Shown here: piece by piece, positions 9,604 through 19,583 of the stretch
Position numbering within the stretch: the first letter of the stretch is position 1
How the letters are laid out: every line of letters begins with the position of its first letter
DNA from: Sphingomonas panacisoli
GTDB lineage: Bacteria; Pseudomonadota; Alphaproteobacteria; Sphingomonadales; Sphingomonadaceae
Assembly: GCF_007859635.1 (NCBI RefSeq)
Contig: NZ_CP042306.1
Coordinates: 124,001-188,000, forward strand
Direction of reading: 5' to 3'
Length of the DNA: 64,000 bases
Notes under the pieces: model-generated
Databases searched by the model: none
What the model was told of the DNA's origin: nothing
What the model saw: the letters and a program-made list of their open reading frames with translations, nothing else
Position numbers and translations under genes: made by a program

Positions 9604-9846
9604 TTGTCGCGCGCCGGATGGAGTGAGGTACCGGCCCGACCGCCGCGCAGGCCGCCCCACCACGTCACCGCGGCGAGCCCCAGCCAGATGCCCGCGCGCC
9701 TCAACTCCAGGCGCATTTCCGGATCGCGCAACTCGTGCGGGCTCGGTTCGGTGACCAGGCCGGCGTCGGGCCGCTCGGTGCTCACTTGTCGCGCGCCGGA
9801 TGCAGCGAGGTACCGGCGCGGCCACCGCGCAGGCCGCCCCACCAGG
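9483..9846. repeat. 182-bp tandem direct duplication spanning the lepB/perM junction
   Basis: Two adjacent copies, about 9483-9664 and 9665-9846, line up with a constant offset of 182 bases. I count only about seven or eight mismatches, roughly 96 percent identity. Each copy contains the last ~20 codons of lepB and the first ~40 codons of perM. The differences show the copies have drifted, so the duplication is not brand new and is unlikely to be an assembly artefact. Confidence 0.9.
9600..9785 (-). pseudogene. Chimeric 61-codon mini-ORF created by tandem duplication (perM start fused to lepB end)
   Basis: A GTG at 9785 overlaps the lepB stop, and this frame closes at 9600-9602, overlapping the true perM start. 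Its first 40 codons repeat the PerM N-terminus and its last 21 repeat the LepB C-terminus (TWWGGLRGGRAGTSLHPARDK is close to identical in both). Both junctions keep the GTGA overlap, so ribosomes could run from lepB through it into perM. It is most simply a by-product of duplication, not a functional gene, although it may be translated. Confidence 0.8.
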
Positions 9847-10726
9847 TCAGCGGATTCCAGGTCGCCTGGCCGTTCTTGCTGAAGGTGATGAACTCGGCGC
9901 GCCCGCCGACATATTCCCACGGCACCGGACCGCCGAGGCCCTGCAACGCGAGCGGTACGCGGCTGTCGGCCGATCGATCGCGATTGTCGCCCATGAGGAA
10001 GATCCGGTCGGCGGGTATCTTGACCGGTCCGTAAAAGTCGCCGTCGGAATAACCCAGGTCGACCGTCTCGTAGCTGCGGCCGTTGGGCAAGGTCTCGCGC
10101 ACCAGCGGCAACTGGCAATACGCCTTGCCATTCACCGTGCGGCGGCCGCCCGGCACGTCGTTGCAGGTCGTGTTGGCGTCGATCGGCACCAGCAGGTTAT
10201 GCATCGGCCCGCGCTTCACCGCCACATTGTTGATCAGCACCGTGCCGCCGCGCACTTCGATCGTATCGCCGGGCAGACCGATGACGCGCTTGATATAATC
10301 CTGGTTGCGCCCCGGCGGCGTCACGATGACGACATCGCCGCGTTCCGGCAGGCGCCCGAACAGCCGCCCCTTCACGAACGGCAATTGCACGCCCCAGCTT
10401 TCCTGCGGCTGCTTGAGCACCAGATCCTTCCACATCGCGACGGGATTGGGCAGCGTGGGGGAGATGAACGACCAACCGTAGGGATATTTGGTCACGACCA
10501 ATTGATCGCCGACCTGCAGGCCCGGCAGCATCGATTCGGACGGGATGTAGAAGGGCTTGGCGACGAAGCTGTGGAACGCCAGCACCGCGAGCACGAGCCA
10601 GAAGATGCCGCGGATTTCGCGCCATACCGCTCTGCCGCTGATCGCGAATCGCCGCTTGCCTGGTGTCGCGGTCTGCTCGGCAGGCCCGCCGATCTGATCG
10701 TCGTTCAACGCCAACTCTTCACTCAT
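9782..10726 (-). CDS. lepB: Signal peptidase I
   Basis: The 314-residue product has a single N-terminal membrane segment (about 39-56) followed by the S26 catalytic boxes. Box B is YIPSESMLP with the nucleophile S65; box D is DYIKRVIGLPGD with the general-base K146; box E is GDNRDRSADSR. It cleaves signal peptides of exported proteins on the periplasmic face of the inner membrane. It starts one base after the acpS stop in the pdxJ-acpS-lepB operon. Its 3' end is duplicated downstream; the copy that closes the intact enzyme is the one ending at 9782. Confidence 0.96.
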   Translation of the reverse strand: MSEELALNDDQIGGPAEQTATPGKRRFAISGRAVWREIRGIFWLVLAVLAFHSFVAKPFYIPSESMLPGLQVGDQLVVTKYPYGWSFISPTLPNPVAMWKDLVLKQPQESWGVQLPFVKGRLFGRLPERGDVVIVTPPGRNQDYIKRVIGLPGDTIEVRGGTVLINNVAVKRGPMHNLLVPIDANTTCNDVPGGRRTVNGKAYCQLPLVRETLPNGRSYETVDLGYSDGDFYGPVKIPADRIFLMGDNRDRSADSRVPLALQGLGGPVPWEYVGGRAEFITFSKNGQATWNPLTWWGGLRGGRAGTSLHPARDK

Positions 10727-10727
10727 A

Positions 10728-11144
10728 CTAGGATCCGGTAGCGGGCGCGGGCAGCGCCTCGATCACGACGAACGCCTGCGCCCAGGGATGATCGTCGGTC
10801 AGGGTGATATGGATGTGCGCCACGTGGCCCGCCGGGGTCATCGCGTCAAGCCGGGCCTTGGCGCCGCCGGTCAAGGCGAGCGTCGGCTTGCCGCTGGGCG
10901 CGTTGACGACGCCGATATCCTTCATGAATACGCCGGCCTTGAATCCGGTGCCGACCGCTTTGGAAAAAGCTTCCTTGGCGGCGAAGCGCTTGGCCAGCGT
11001 TCCCGCCTTGGTGAACGGTCGCCGGTTGCCTTTGGCGCGCTCTGTCTCGGTGAAGACCCGCTGCTCGAACCGCTCGCCGAACCGGTCGAGCGAATTCTGG
11101 ATGCGCTCGATATTGCACAGATCGGAGCCGAGCCCGATGATCAC
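10728..11144 (-). CDS. acpS: Holo-[acyl-carrier-protein] synthase
   Basis: The GTG start at 11144 overlaps the pdxJ stop (GTGA) and gives 138 residues. The N-terminal [12 protein letters not shown] holds the Mg-binding D8, and [15 protein letters not shown] holds the second metal ligand E58 and the CoA-binding lysine. The enzyme transfers 4'-phosphopantetheine from CoA to acyl carrier protein and is essential for fatty-acid synthesis. The pdxJ-acpS-lepB order is common in alphaproteobacteria. Confidence 0.95.
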   Translation of the reverse strand: MIIGLGSDLCNIERIQNSLDRFGERFEQRVFTETERAKGNRRPFTKAGTLAKRFAAKEAFSKAVGTGFKAGVFMKDIGVVNAPSGKPTLALTGGAKARLDAMTPAGHVAHIHITLTDDHPWAQAFVVIEALPAPATGS

Positions 11145-11881
11145 CGCGCCTCGTCCATCAACGCGCGCATCCGCCGCACCACCGGCGCCAAGCCGTCGAA
11201 GATCGCCTCGCCGATCAGGAAGTGGCCGATATTGAGCTCGCGGATCTGCGGAATCGCGGCGATCGGCACGACATTGTCGAAGGTCAGGCCGTGCCCGGCA
11301 TGCGGCTCTATCCCGTTCTTGACCGCCAAAGCGGCGGCGTCGGCGATTCGGCGCAGTTCGGCGGCCTGTTCCTCGCCCGCCAATTCGCAGAAACGGCCGG
11401 TGTGTATCTCGACGACCGGCGCGCCGAGGCTCAGAGCGGCCTCGATCTGGCGCGGATCGGGCTCGATGAACAGCGACACACGGACGTTCGCCTCGCCCAG
11501 CGCGCGAACCATCGGCGCCAGGTGGTTGTGCTGTCCGGCAGCATCGAGCCCGCCCTCGGTCGTACGTTCCTCGCGCTTTTCGGGGACGATACACGCGGCG
11601 TGGGGGCGGTGGCGCAGCGCGATCGCCAGCATCTCTTCGGTCGCCGCCATCTCCAGGTTGAGCGGGATCGGCAGCTCCGCCGACAGCCGTGCGATATCGT
11701 CGTCGGTGATGTGACGGCGGTCCTCGCGCAGATGCGCGGTGATGCCGTCCGCCCCCGCCTCCGCTGCGAGCAGCGCCGCGCGCACCGGATCGGGATAACC
11801 CGACCCACGCGCATTCCGGACGGTCGCGACATGGTCGATATTGACGCCCAGGCGTAACGAGTTGGCGGTGGAAACGCTCAT
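11141..11881 (-). CDS. pdxJ: Pyridoxine 5'-phosphate synthase
   Basis: A 246-residue TIM-barrel protein with the family N-terminus [18 protein letters not shown] and internal blocks [20 protein letters not shown] and GHGLTFDNV. PdxJ condenses 1-deoxyxylulose 5-phosphate with 3-amino-2-oxopropyl phosphate to make pyridoxine 5'-phosphate, the last step of de novo vitamin B6 synthesis. It is the first gene of the minus-strand operon that continues with acpS. The 190 bases upstream are shared with the divergent coxB promoter region. Confidence 0.96.
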   Translation of the reverse strand: MSVSTANSLRLGVNIDHVATVRNARGSGYPDPVRAALLAAEAGADGITAHLREDRRHITDDDIARLSAELPIPLNLEMAATEEMLAIALRHRPHAACIVPEKREERTTEGGLDAAGQHNHLAPMVRALGEANVRVSLFIEPDPRQIEAALSLGAPVVEIHTGRFCELAGEEQAAELRRIADAAALAVKNGIEPHAGHGLTFDNVVPIAAIPQIRELNIGHFLIGEAIFDGLAPVVRRMRALMDEAR

Positions 11882-12073
11882 CGAAGGCGACAGATACGGA
11901 GCCGGTTGAGGCCGCGCAACGTTACCCGCACAGCAAAATGTGCGGCGAGCCTTGATGATCGCGGCGACCGCGGCGTATAGGCCCGGGCGATAGGGGCGAA
12001 ATCCGCCCGAACAACATGGGTATGCGACGCGCCGTGACCATGGCGGGTCGGTTCAACAGGGTGACGCGACACG

Positions 12074-13225
12074 ATGCGCTTTATCGGGCTGAAATCTACG
12101 ATGCTGGCGGTGGGGCTGATGCTCGCCGGCGCCGGCCATGCCGCACCGCAGGCCGCCAACTCGGCCGCCACGGCGACGACGCCATCGACCGCGACCGCGC
12201 CGGCGGCCCCTGCGCAGCCGGTGACGGCCGACGTCAAGCCGGCGGGTACGACACCGGCGGCCGCCGCGACTCCGGCAGCCGATCCCGAGATGCTGGCGCG
12301 CGACGGCGCCCCCGAACTCGCCCCGACCAAGGGCATCGGCGACGCGGTCGACGGCGATATCGGCATCCAGCCGCAGGTCACCAAGAACGGCGAGCGCGCG
12401 AAGCACTTCCACAACGCCATCCTGTTGCCGGTGATCATCGCGATTTCCGTGTTCGTACTGTTCCTGTTGTTGTGGGTCGTCTTCCGCTTCCGCGCGGCCG
12501 CCAATCCGGTGCCGTCGAAGACCGCGCACAACACCACGATCGAAGTCGTCTGGACGCTGGTCCCGGTGCTGATCCTGGTGCTGCTCGCGATCCCGTCGAT
12601 CGGGTTGCTGTCGGCGCAGTTCAAGCCGCCGCCCAAGGACGCCATCACGCTGAAGGTGACGGGCAACCAATGGTATTGGACCTATACCTATCCCGATAAT
12701 GGCGGGTTCGAGATCACGTCGAACCTGTTGAAGGAAAAGGACGAGGTCGCCCCCGGCGAGCGTGCGCGCGAAGAGGCCGACGGCCCCCGCCTGCTTGCGG
12801 TCGACAATCGCGTAGTGCTGCCGGTCGGCGTGCCGATCCGCCTGATCACGACCTCGGCCGACGTCATCCACAGCTGGGCGATCCCGGCGTTCTGGATCAA
12901 GCTCGACGCGGTTCCCGGCCGCCTGAACGAGACTAGTTTCACGATCGAGAAGCCTGGCCTCTATTTCGGCCAATGCTCCGAACTGTGCGGGCCGAAGCAC
13001 GGCTATATGCCGATCGCGGTCCAGGCCGTGCCGCTCGACGTCTATAACCGCTGGGTCGTCGCCAAGGGCGGCACCGTCGCCGGTGCGGCCGTCGCGCCGC
13101 CCGCGTCGGACAATGCCGCGGTTGCAGCGACGACCGGTCCGACCGTCAACGCGACGACCGCCGCGCCGACCTCCAATCAAGCCGCGACCGCGAATCCTGC
13201 GGGCGCCGGCAACCCCGGAAACTGA
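12074..13225 (+). CDS. coxB: Cytochrome c oxidase subunit II
   Basis: This 383-residue protein has a signal peptide ([14 protein letters not shown]), a long Ala/Thr/Pro-rich linker, two transmembrane helices (about 115-137 and 160-180) and a periplasmic cupredoxin domain. The CuA site is intact: [11 protein letters not shown] supplies one histidine and [16 protein letters not shown] supplies Cys, Glu, Cys, His and Met. The C-terminal 45 residues are a low-complexity Ala/Thr/Pro/Asn tail. It accepts electrons from cytochrome c. It opens the cox cluster, two bases before ctaD. Confidence 0.97.
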   Translation: MRFIGLKSTMLAVGLMLAGAGHAAPQAANSAATATTPSTATAPAAPAQPVTADVKPAGTTPAAAATPAADPEMLARDGAPELAPTKGIGDAVDGDIGIQPQVTKNGERAKHFHNAILLPVIIAISVFVLFLLLWVVFRFRAAANPVPSKTAHNTTIEVVWTLVPVLILVLLAIPSIGLLSAQFKPPPKDAITLKVTGNQWYWTYTYPDNGGFEITSNLLKEKDEVAPGERAREEADGPRLLAVDNRVVLPVGVPIRLITTSADVIHSWAIPAFWIKLDAVPGRLNETSFTIEKPGLYFGQCSELCGPKHGYMPIAVQAVPLDVYNRWVVAKGGTVAGAAVAPPASDNAAVAATTGPTVNATTAAPTSNQAATANPAGAGNPGN

Positions 13226-13227
13226 TC

Positions 13228-14937
13228 ATGAGCGACATCGCCCTCACCCCCGAGCGCTTCGAGGCGCATCATGACGATCACGCGCATCACGACGCCGATC
13301 ACAAGCCGGGTTTCTTCGCGCGTTGGTTCATGTCGACCAACCACAAGGATATCGGGACGCTGTACCTGATCTTCGCGATCACCGCGGGGATCATCGGCGG
13401 CGCGATTTCGGGCCTGATGCGGATCGAGCTCGCCTCGCCGCATCTCCAGTATCTCGGCACCTGGGCGAACTACCTCAACCATCTGCGCGGCGGCGGCGAC
13501 GTCAATGTCGACCAGGCCAAGCATCTGTGGAATGTGCTGGTGACGGCACACGGCCTGATCATGGTGTTCTTCATGGTCATGCCGGCGATGATCGGCGGGT
13601 TCGGCAACTGGTTCGTGCCGCTGATGATCGGCGCGCCGGACATGGCGTTCCCGCGCATGAACAACATCTCGTTCTGGCTGCTGGTGCCCAGCTTCTCGCT
13701 GCTGCTGGCGTCGCCGTTCTTCGGCGGTGCGGACGGCGGCGCCGGGACGGGCTGGACGGTCTATGCGCCGCTTTCGACGCAAGAAGCAGGGCCGTCGACC
13801 GACATGGCGATCCTGTCGCTCCACTTGGCGGGCGCGAGTTCGATCCTGGGCGCGATCAACTTCATCACGACGATCTTCAACATGCGCGCGCCGGGCATGA
13901 CGCTGCACAAGATGCCGCTGTTCGTGTGGTCGGTGCTGGTCACCGCCTTCCTGCTGCTGCTCGCGCTGCCGGTGCTCGCGGCGGCGATCACGATGCTGCT
14001 GACAGATCGGAACTTCGGCACGACCTTCTTCCAGGCGGAAGGCGGCGGCGACCCGATCCTGTACCAGCATCTGTTCTGGTTCTTCGGTCACCCCGAAGTG
14101 TACATCATGATCCTGCCGGGCTTCGGCATGATCAGCCAGATCATCGCGACCTTCTCGAAAAAGCCGGTGTTCGGCTATCTCGGCATGGCCTACGCCATGG
14201 TCGCGATCGGCGTGGTCGGGTTCATCGTGTGGGCGCACCACATGTTTACGACGGGTCTGTCGGTGAACACGAAGATGTACTTCACCGCGGCGACGATGGT
14301 CATCGCGGTGCCGACCGGCATCAAGATCTTCTCGTGGATCGCGACGATGTGGGGCGGCTCGATCAGCTTCAAGACTCCGATGGTCTGGGCGATGGGCTTC
14401 ATCTTCATGTTCACCGTCGGCGGCGTGACCGGCGTCGTCCTCGCCAATGGCGGCGTCGACGATTACATGCAGGACACCTACTACGTCGTGGCGCACTTCC
14501 ACTACGTGCTGTCGCTCGGGGCGGTGTTCTCGCTGTTCGCCGGTTTCTACTACTGGTTCCCGAAAATGTCGGGGCGGATGTACAGCGAGTTCCTGGGCCA
14601 GCTGCACTTCTGGGTGTTCTTCGCCGGCGTGAACATCCTGTTCTTCCCGATGCACTTCCTGGGCCTGCAGGGTCAGCCGCGCCGCATGCCCGATTTCCAG
14701 GACGGCCTGGCCTATTGGAACCACATCGCATCGGCCTGGGGCTATTCGATCATGGCGGCGGGGATGGTGATCTTCTTCGTCAACATCCTGTGGTCGCTGT
14801 TTGCGGGCAAGAAGGCGCCCGACAATCCCTGGGGTTCGGGGGCGACGACGCTCGAATGGACGCTGTCGAGCCCGCCGCCGTATCACCAGTTCGAGACGTT
14901 GCCCGTTATAGACGAGGGCGATTCCCATCATCACTGA
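13228..14937 (+). CDS. ctaD: Cytochrome c oxidase subunit I
   Basis: The protein has 569 residues with twelve membrane helices. It shows the haem-copper signature [20 protein letters not shown] (CuB histidine and the cross-linked tyrosine), then WAHHMFTTG (two CuB histidines) and [14 protein letters not shown] (haem ligands). An unusual His/Asp-rich N-terminal stretch ([12 protein letters not shown], about 14-25) precedes the first helix. It holds the haem a and haem a3-CuB centres that reduce oxygen and pump protons. It is followed by a strong terminator before ctaB. Confidence 0.98.
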   Translation: MSDIALTPERFEAHHDDHAHHDADHKPGFFARWFMSTNHKDIGTLYLIFAITAGIIGGAISGLMRIELASPHLQYLGTWANYLNHLRGGGDVNVDQAKHLWNVLVTAHGLIMVFFMVMPAMIGGFGNWFVPLMIGAPDMAFPRMNNISFWLLVPSFSLLLASPFFGGADGGAGTGWTVYAPLSTQEAGPSTDMAILSLHLAGASSILGAINFITTIFNMRAPGMTLHKMPLFVWSVLVTAFLLLLALPVLAAAITMLLTDRNFGTTFFQAEGGGDPILYQHLFWFFGHPEVYIMILPGFGMISQIIATFSKKPVFGYLGMAYAMVAIGVVGFIVWAHHMFTTGLSVNTKMYFTAATMVIAVPTGIKIFSWIATMWGGSISFKTPMVWAMGFIFMFTVGGVTGVVLANGGVDDYMQDTYYVVAHFHYVLSLGAVFSLFAGFYYWFPKMSGRMYSEFLGQLHFWVFFAGVNILFFPMHFLGLQGQPRRMPDFQDGLAYWNHIASAWGYSIMAAGMVIFFVNILWSLFAGKKAPDNPWGSGATTLEWTLSSPPPYHQFETLPVIDEGDSHHH

Positions 14938-14962
14938 TCGACCCCAGGTCGACACGAACGAG

Positions 14963-14989
14963 CGCCCCGGAGCGATCCGGGGCGTTTTT
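14963..14989 (+). terminator. Intrinsic terminator after ctaD
   Basis: A perfect 9-bp stem (CGCCCCGGA pairing with TCCGGGGCG) with a GCGA loop is followed by five T residues. It lies 26 bases after the ctaD stop and before ctaB, so it may separate the coxB-ctaD transcript from the assembly genes or lower readthrough to them. Confidence 0.9.
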
Positions 14990-15031
14990 CGTTGGAAGGG
15001 ACGGACCTCCCGCTTATAGCGCGCGCATCCC

Positions 15032-15928
15032 ATGACGACCGAGACGATTGCCCTGCCCGCCGACTGGCGCGATTTCCTGGCGCTGACCAAGCCGCGCGTG
15101 ATGACGCTCGTCGTGTTCACCGGGTTGTGCGGCATGCTCGCCGCGCCGGTGACGGTGCATCCGGTGATCGGGTTCACCGCGATCCTGTGCATCGCGCTCG
15201 GCGCCGGGGCGGCGGGGGCGCTCAACCAATGGTATGAGGCGGATCTCGACGCCAAGATGCGGCGGACGGCTGGCCGGCCGCTGCCCGCCGGGCGGATGGA
15301 CAAGCAATCGGCGCTGCATTTCGGCGTCGGGCTTGGCGCGTTTTCGGTGCTGCTGATGGGGCTCGCGGTGAACGTGCTCGCCGGCGGCATCCTCGCGGCC
15401 TCGATCCTGTTCTACGTTTTGGTCTATACCGTGTGGCTCAAGCCCCGCACGCCGCAGAACATCGTCATCGGCGGCGCGGCGGGCGCGTTCCCGCCGCTGA
15501 TCGGCTGGGCGGCGGCGACCGGCGGCCTGGCGCCGTTGCCGGTCTTGCTGTTCGCACTCGTATTCCTGTGGACGCCGCCGCATTTCTGGGCGCTGGCGCT
15601 GTTCGTGAAGACCGACTACGCCAATGCCGGCATCCCGATGTTGCCCGTCGTCGCCGGGGAGCGCGCGACCCGGACGCAGATCGGGCTCTACACGATTCCG
15701 ATGGCGGTGGCAGCGATCGTGCCGTGGCCGCTCAAGCTGACCGGCGCGATCTACGGCGTGGTGGCGATCGTCGCGACCGCGTGGTTCGCGTTGCTGGCGC
15801 TCCGCGTCGCGACGCGATCGACGCAGGAAAGCGACACGATGCGCCCCGAAAAGCGGCTGTTCGCGTTCTCGATCGTCTATCTATTTGTCCTGTTCGGCGC
15901 GGTGGTCGTCGACCGGTGGCTGGCATGA
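15032..15928 (+). CDS. ctaB: Protohaem IX farnesyltransferase (haem O synthase)
   Basis: A 298-residue UbiA-type prenyltransferase with about eight or nine membrane helices. The first aspartate-rich motif lies in [20 protein letters not shown], and the second conserved block is [15 protein letters not shown]. It adds the farnesyl group to haem B, giving haem O, the precursor of haem A for subunit I. It overlaps the small coxF-like ORF by four bases (ATGA). Confidence 0.96.
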   Translation: MTTETIALPADWRDFLALTKPRVMTLVVFTGLCGMLAAPVTVHPVIGFTAILCIALGAGAAGALNQWYEADLDAKMRRTAGRPLPAGRMDKQSALHFGVGLGAFSVLLMGLAVNVLAGGILAASILFYVLVYTVWLKPRTPQNIVIGGAAGAFPPLIGWAAATGGLAPLPVLLFALVFLWTPPHFWALALFVKTDYANAGIPMLPVVAGERATRTQIGLYTIPMAVAAIVPWPLKLTGAIYGVVAIVATAWFALLALRVATRSTQESDTMRPEKRLFAFSIVYLFVLFGAVVVDRWLA

Positions 15929-16059
15929 CGCCTGACGAAGAGGAACGCCGGCTGGCCGCACAGCGGCGCAACGCGCGCGTCATGGCGATCCTGCTCGGGG
16001 CGTTCGTGATCCTGATGTTCGCGGTGTCGATCGCCAAGATCGGGATGCGCCATCCATGA
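15925..16059 (+). CDS. CoxF-like small single-pass membrane protein
   Basis: This 44-residue ORF is coupled on both sides: its ATG overlaps the ctaB stop and its stop overlaps the ctaG start, both as ATGA. It has a charged N-terminus ([15 protein letters not shown]) and one hydrophobic helix ([19 protein letters not shown]), then a short basic end. Alphaproteobacterial cox clusters carry a small protein of this form between ctaB and ctaG, usually called CoxF and assumed to help oxidase assembly. The name rests on position and shape. Confidence 0.75.
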   Translation: MTPDEEERRLAAQRRNARVMAILLGAFVILMFAVSIAKIGMRHP

Positions 16060-16589
16060 CCGGCACGCGGCGCACCGTCCTGTTCCTGGCGCTGGGGGTC
16101 TGCTTCATGAGCGGGCTCGCCTGGGCCAGCGTGCCGCTGTACCGCATGTTCTGCCAGGTTACCGGCCTCAACGGCACCACGGGACGCGGCGTGCGCGCGC
16201 CTGGCGCGGTCGACGGCAAGATTACCGTCGCGTTCGACACCAACGTGTCGCCTCAGCTCAAGTGGAAGTTCAAGCCCGAGGCCGAATCCGAGACGATCGA
16301 CATTGGCGCGCGCGACATGGCGTTCTTCACCGCGACCAACACGTCGAACCGGACGCTGACCGGTACCGCGACGTTCAATGTCACCCCGGCGCAGGCGGGC
16401 GTCTATTTCAAGAAAATCCAGTGCTTCTGCTTCACCCAGCAGACGCTTAAACCCGGCGAGACGCAGCGCATGCCGGTGATCTTCTACGTCGATCCGGCAA
16501 TCCTGAAGGACCCGGATGCGCGCGACATCCAGACCATCACGCTCAGTTACACGTTTTACCCGGTGGATTCCGGCAAAACTCCTAGCTAG
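16056..16589 (+). CDS. ctaG: Cytochrome c oxidase assembly protein CtaG (Cox11 family)
   Basis: The 177-residue protein has one N-terminal membrane helix (about 6-24) and a periplasmic immunoglobulin-like domain. The copper-binding motif is present as KIQCFCFTQQTLKPGE, where the two cysteines bind Cu(I), with the conserved VYFKKIQ before it and MPVIFYVDP after it. Cox11 proteins deliver copper to the CuB site of subunit I. It sits between coxF and coxC. Confidence 0.96.
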   Translation: MTGTRRTVLFLALGVCFMSGLAWASVPLYRMFCQVTGLNGTTGRGVRAPGAVDGKITVAFDTNVSPQLKWKFKPEAESETIDIGARDMAFFTATNTSNRTLTGTATFNVTPAQAGVYFKKIQCFCFTQQTLKPGETQRMPVIFYVDPAILKDPDARDIQTITLSYTFYPVDSGKTPS

Positions 16590-16620
16590 AGCGGTGTGAA
16601 GTAAAGACAGGGAAGCACCC

Positions 16621-17538
16621 ATGGCCGGCGCCAAGAACCACGATTATCACATCCTCCAGCCCGATCCGTGGCCGATCATCGGCGCGTTCTCCGCGTTGAT
16701 CCTCGCGGCCGGCGGGATCATGTGGATGAAGGGCGCGGCGCACGCGCCGGTCGTGTTCGGCCTGGGCGTGATGTGCGTGCTGATCACGATGTATTCGTGG
16801 TGGTCGAACGTCATCAAGGAAGCGCATCAGGGCGATCATACGCCCGTCGTGCAGCTCCACCTGCGCTACGGCATGATCCTGTTCATCGCATCCGAAGTGA
16901 TGTTCTTCGTCGGCTGGTTCTGGGCGTTCTTCGACTTCTCGCTGTTCCCGGCGCCGGTCGTGTGGGACGCAGCGGCCAAGAGCGCGAACCTTGTTACCGA
17001 CGCCGGCGCCAAGGCCGCCGCGGTGTGGCCGCCCAAGGGCATCGAGGTCATCAACGCGTTCCAGTTCCCGCTGCTCAACACGCTGATCCTGCTGCTGTCG
17101 GGTACCACGGTGACCTGGGCGCACCACGCGCTGATCCACAACCAGCGCGGCGGCGCGATGAAGGGCCTGTGGGGCCTGATCGGCGTCGGCGAGAATGACG
17201 GCGTCAAGAAGGGGCTGTGGCTGACGATCGTGCTCGGTCTGCTGTTCAGTTCGATCCAGGCGTACGAATATTCGGAGGCGCCGTTCCCGTTCAAGGGGCT
17301 GAACTATGGCGCGTCGTTCTTCATGGCGACGGGCTTCCACGGTTTCCACGTGCTGATCGGGACGATCTTCCTGATCGTGAACCTGGTCCGCGCGTACAAG
17401 GGCGACTTCACGCCGAAGCAGCATTTCGGGTTCGAAGCGGCCGCCTGGTACTGGCACTTCGTCGACGTGGTGTGGCTGTTCCTGTTCGTCACCATCTATG
17501 TCTGGGGCGGCTGGGGCGCACCGATCCACGCGGGTTGA
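16621..17538 (+). CDS. coxC: Cytochrome c oxidase subunit III
   Basis: A 305-residue, seven-helix subunit. It begins with the family start NHDYHILQPDPWPI and has the signature FIASEVMFFVGWFWAFF and the late block GFHGFHVLIGTIF and WYWHFVDVVWLFLF. Subunit III stabilises the core and supports proton uptake. An insertion-like segment rich in Ala/Lys (about 117-140) lies between helices. The gene is followed two bases later by a SURF1-family gene. Confidence 0.97.
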   Translation: MAGAKNHDYHILQPDPWPIIGAFSALILAAGGIMWMKGAAHAPVVFGLGVMCVLITMYSWWSNVIKEAHQGDHTPVVQLHLRYGMILFIASEVMFFVGWFWAFFDFSLFPAPVVWDAAAKSANLVTDAGAKAAAVWPPKGIEVINAFQFPLLNTLILLLSGTTVTWAHHALIHNQRGGAMKGLWGLIGVGENDGVKKGLWLTIVLGLLFSSIQAYEYSEAPFPFKGLNYGASFFMATGFHGFHVLIGTIFLIVNLVRAYKGDFTPKQHFGFEAAAWYWHFVDVVWLFLFVTIYVWGGWGAPIHAG

Positions 17539-17540
17539 CG

Positions 17541-18182
17541 ATGGATCCGGCGCCGGCCGAGACGGCGGCGCCGCGGCGGCGACTGCCGATCGTCGCCACC
17601 ATCCTGGTGATGGCGGCGGCTGCGGCGATGATCGGGCTTGGTTTCTGGCAGCTCCAACGCCGCACCGAGAAGCTGGCCGCGCTGGCGGTACTCGCCGCCA
17701 ACCCCGCCAAACCGCCGATCGCGATGCCGATCCCCGCGATCGGCGACGATCTGCTGTTTCGCCACGCGGGCGGCATGTGCCTGACGCCGATCAGCTTTTC
17801 GACCGAAGGCGCGGGTAACGCCGGCTATCGCATCATCGCGCATTGCAAGACCGGCGCCGAGGGGCCGGGCTTCGACGTCCAGCTCGGCACGACGCGCGAC
17901 CTGGATTTCAAGCCGCAATGGTCCGGCGGGCACGTCAGCGGAATGCTGAGCCATGCGCCGAGTAATCGGCCGCTGATCGCGGGGCTGTTCGGGAAGGCGC
18001 CGCCCCAGCCGCTGCTGCTCGTCGCCGACACGCCCGCGCCGGGGCTGACGGCGAACACCGTCCCCAGCATCGAATCGATTCCCAACAACCACCTCGCCTA
18101 CGCCGTGCAATGGTTCGCGTTTGCCGCCATCGCGCTGGTCATCTACGGCCTCGCGCTGCGCCGTCGCGCGCAGAGGGGATAG
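17541..18182 (+). CDS. SURF1-family oxidase assembly protein
   Basis: The ATG at 17541 lies two bases after the coxC stop and gives 213 residues. There are two membrane helices, one near the N-terminus (VATILVMAAAAAMIGLGFWQL, ending in the SURF1-typical GFWQLQRR) and one near the C-terminus (AYAVQWFAFAAIALVIYGLAL, with the typical YAxQWF). A periplasmic region lies between them. SURF1 proteins assist haem a insertion into subunit I. The middle is short and poorly conserved compared with model members. It is followed by thrC after three bases. Confidence 0.88.
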   Translation: MDPAPAETAAPRRRLPIVATILVMAAAAAMIGLGFWQLQRRTEKLAALAVLAANPAKPPIAMPIPAIGDDLLFRHAGGMCLTPISFSTEGAGNAGYRIIAHCKTGAEGPGFDVQLGTTRDLDFKPQWSGGHVSGMLSHAPSNRPLIAGLFGKAPPQPLLLVADTPAPGLTANTVPSIESIPNNHLAYAVQWFAFAAIALVIYGLALRRRAQRG

Positions 18183-18185
18183 AAG

Positions 18186-19583
18186 ATGCGCTACGTCAGC
18201 ACGCGCGGCACCGCGCCCGCGCTTGATTTCCGTGAGGTCACGCTGGCCGGGCTGGCGAACGACGGCGGGCTGTATCTGCCCGATGCGTGGCCGAGCCTGA
18301 CGCGCGACGAGATCGCGGCGCTGGCCGGCCTGTCCTATGTCGAAACCGCGGTCCGCGTGATGACGCCGTTCGTAGGCGACGCGCTGAGCGAGGACGAGCT
18401 GCGGTCGCTCTGCACGCAAGCCTATGGTCGCTTCTCCCACGAGGCGGTGACGCCGCTCGTCCAGCTCGACCACCGGCACTGGCTGCTCGAACTGTTCCAC
18501 GGCCCGACGCTGGCGTTCAAGGACGTGGCGCTGCAGCTGCTTGGGCTGCTCTTCGAGAAATTCCTGACCGGCACCGACCGGCCGCTGACCGTGGTCGGCG
18601 CGACCAGCGGCGATACCGGCTCGGCGGCGATCGACGCGCTGGCGGGGCGCGAGCATGTCGAGATCTTCATGCTCCATCCCAAGGGCCGGGTGTCCGACGT
18701 CCAACGCCGCCAGATGACCACGGTGCTCGCGCCCAACGTCCACAACATCGCCATCGAAGGGAGCTTCGACGACGCGCAGGCGATGGTGAAGGCGATGTTC
18801 AACGCCAACGCCGCCGGGACCGGGCCGCTGGGGCATTTGCGGTTGTCGGCGGTCAATTCGATCAACTGGGCGCGGCTGATGGCGCAGGTGGTCTATTATT
18901 TCTACGCCGCCGTGCGGCTCGGCGCGCCGGAACGGGCCGTCGCCTTTTCGGTGCCGACGGGCAATTTCGGCGACGTCTTCGCGGGCTACGTCGCGGCGAA
19001 GATGGGGTTGCCGGTCGCCAAGCTTATCGTCGCGACGAATGTGAATGACATCCTGCATCGTGCGCTGTCGTCGGGTGATTATTCGGCGAAGGGCGTCGTC
19101 GCGACCCCGACGCCGTCGATGGATATCCAGGTCAGTTCGAACTTCGAGCGCCTGCTGTTCGACCTCGGCGGGCGCGACGGAGCGGCAATGCGCGAGCAGA
19201 TGGCGGGGTTCGAAGCGTCGAAGGCCATGCGGCTGACCAACGCGCAGCTGCAGGGCGCGGCCGGCCTGTTCGGCAGCGCGCGCGTCGATCTCGACGACAT
19301 GGCGCTGGCGATGCGCTGGGCGTGCGAGCGCGCCGGGCAAGTGATCGACCCGCACACCGCGATCGGCCTGTCGGCGGCGCGCGCGAGCGACCTCGACGTG
19401 CCGGTGGTGACGCTGGCGACGGCGCACCCCGCCAAGTTCCGCGACGCGGTCGAGCGCGCGACCGGCGCGCGGCCCGCCTTGCCGGCGCGGATCGGCAACC
19501 TGTTCGAGCGCGAGGAAGGGTACGAGACGCTGCCCGCGACGCTGGAGGCGGTGGCCGGATACATCGCCAAGACCGCGGCATGA
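18186..19583 (+). CDS. thrC: Threonine synthase
   Basis: A 465-residue PLP enzyme of the longer (class 2, yeast-like) type. It begins MRYVSTRG and carries the PLP lysine K112 in HGPTLAFKDVAL, then VGATSGDTGSAAID for phosphate binding. VPTGNFGDVFAGYVA is the later glycine-rich cofactor loop. It converts O-phosphohomoserine to threonine. It is placed three bases after the SURF1 gene and overlaps the following methyltransferase by ATGA, an arrangement common in sphingomonads. Confidence 0.96.
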   Translation: MRYVSTRGTAPALDFREVTLAGLANDGGLYLPDAWPSLTRDEIAALAGLSYVETAVRVMTPFVGDALSEDELRSLCTQAYGRFSHEAVTPLVQLDHRHWLLELFHGPTLAFKDVALQLLGLLFEKFLTGTDRPLTVVGATSGDTGSAAIDALAGREHVEIFMLHPKGRVSDVQRRQMTTVLAPNVHNIAIEGSFDDAQAMVKAMFNANAAGTGPLGHLRLSAVNSINWARLMAQVVYYFYAAVRLGAPERAVAFSVPTGNFGDVFAGYVAAKMGLPVAKLIVATNVNDILHRALSSGDYSAKGVVATPTPSMDIQVSSNFERLLFDLGGRDGAAMREQMAGFEASKAMRLTNAQLQGAAGLFGSARVDLDDMALAMRWACERAGQVIDPHTAIGLSAARASDLDVPVVTLATAHPAKFRDAVERATGARPALPARIGNLFEREEGYETLPATLEAVAGYIAKTAA

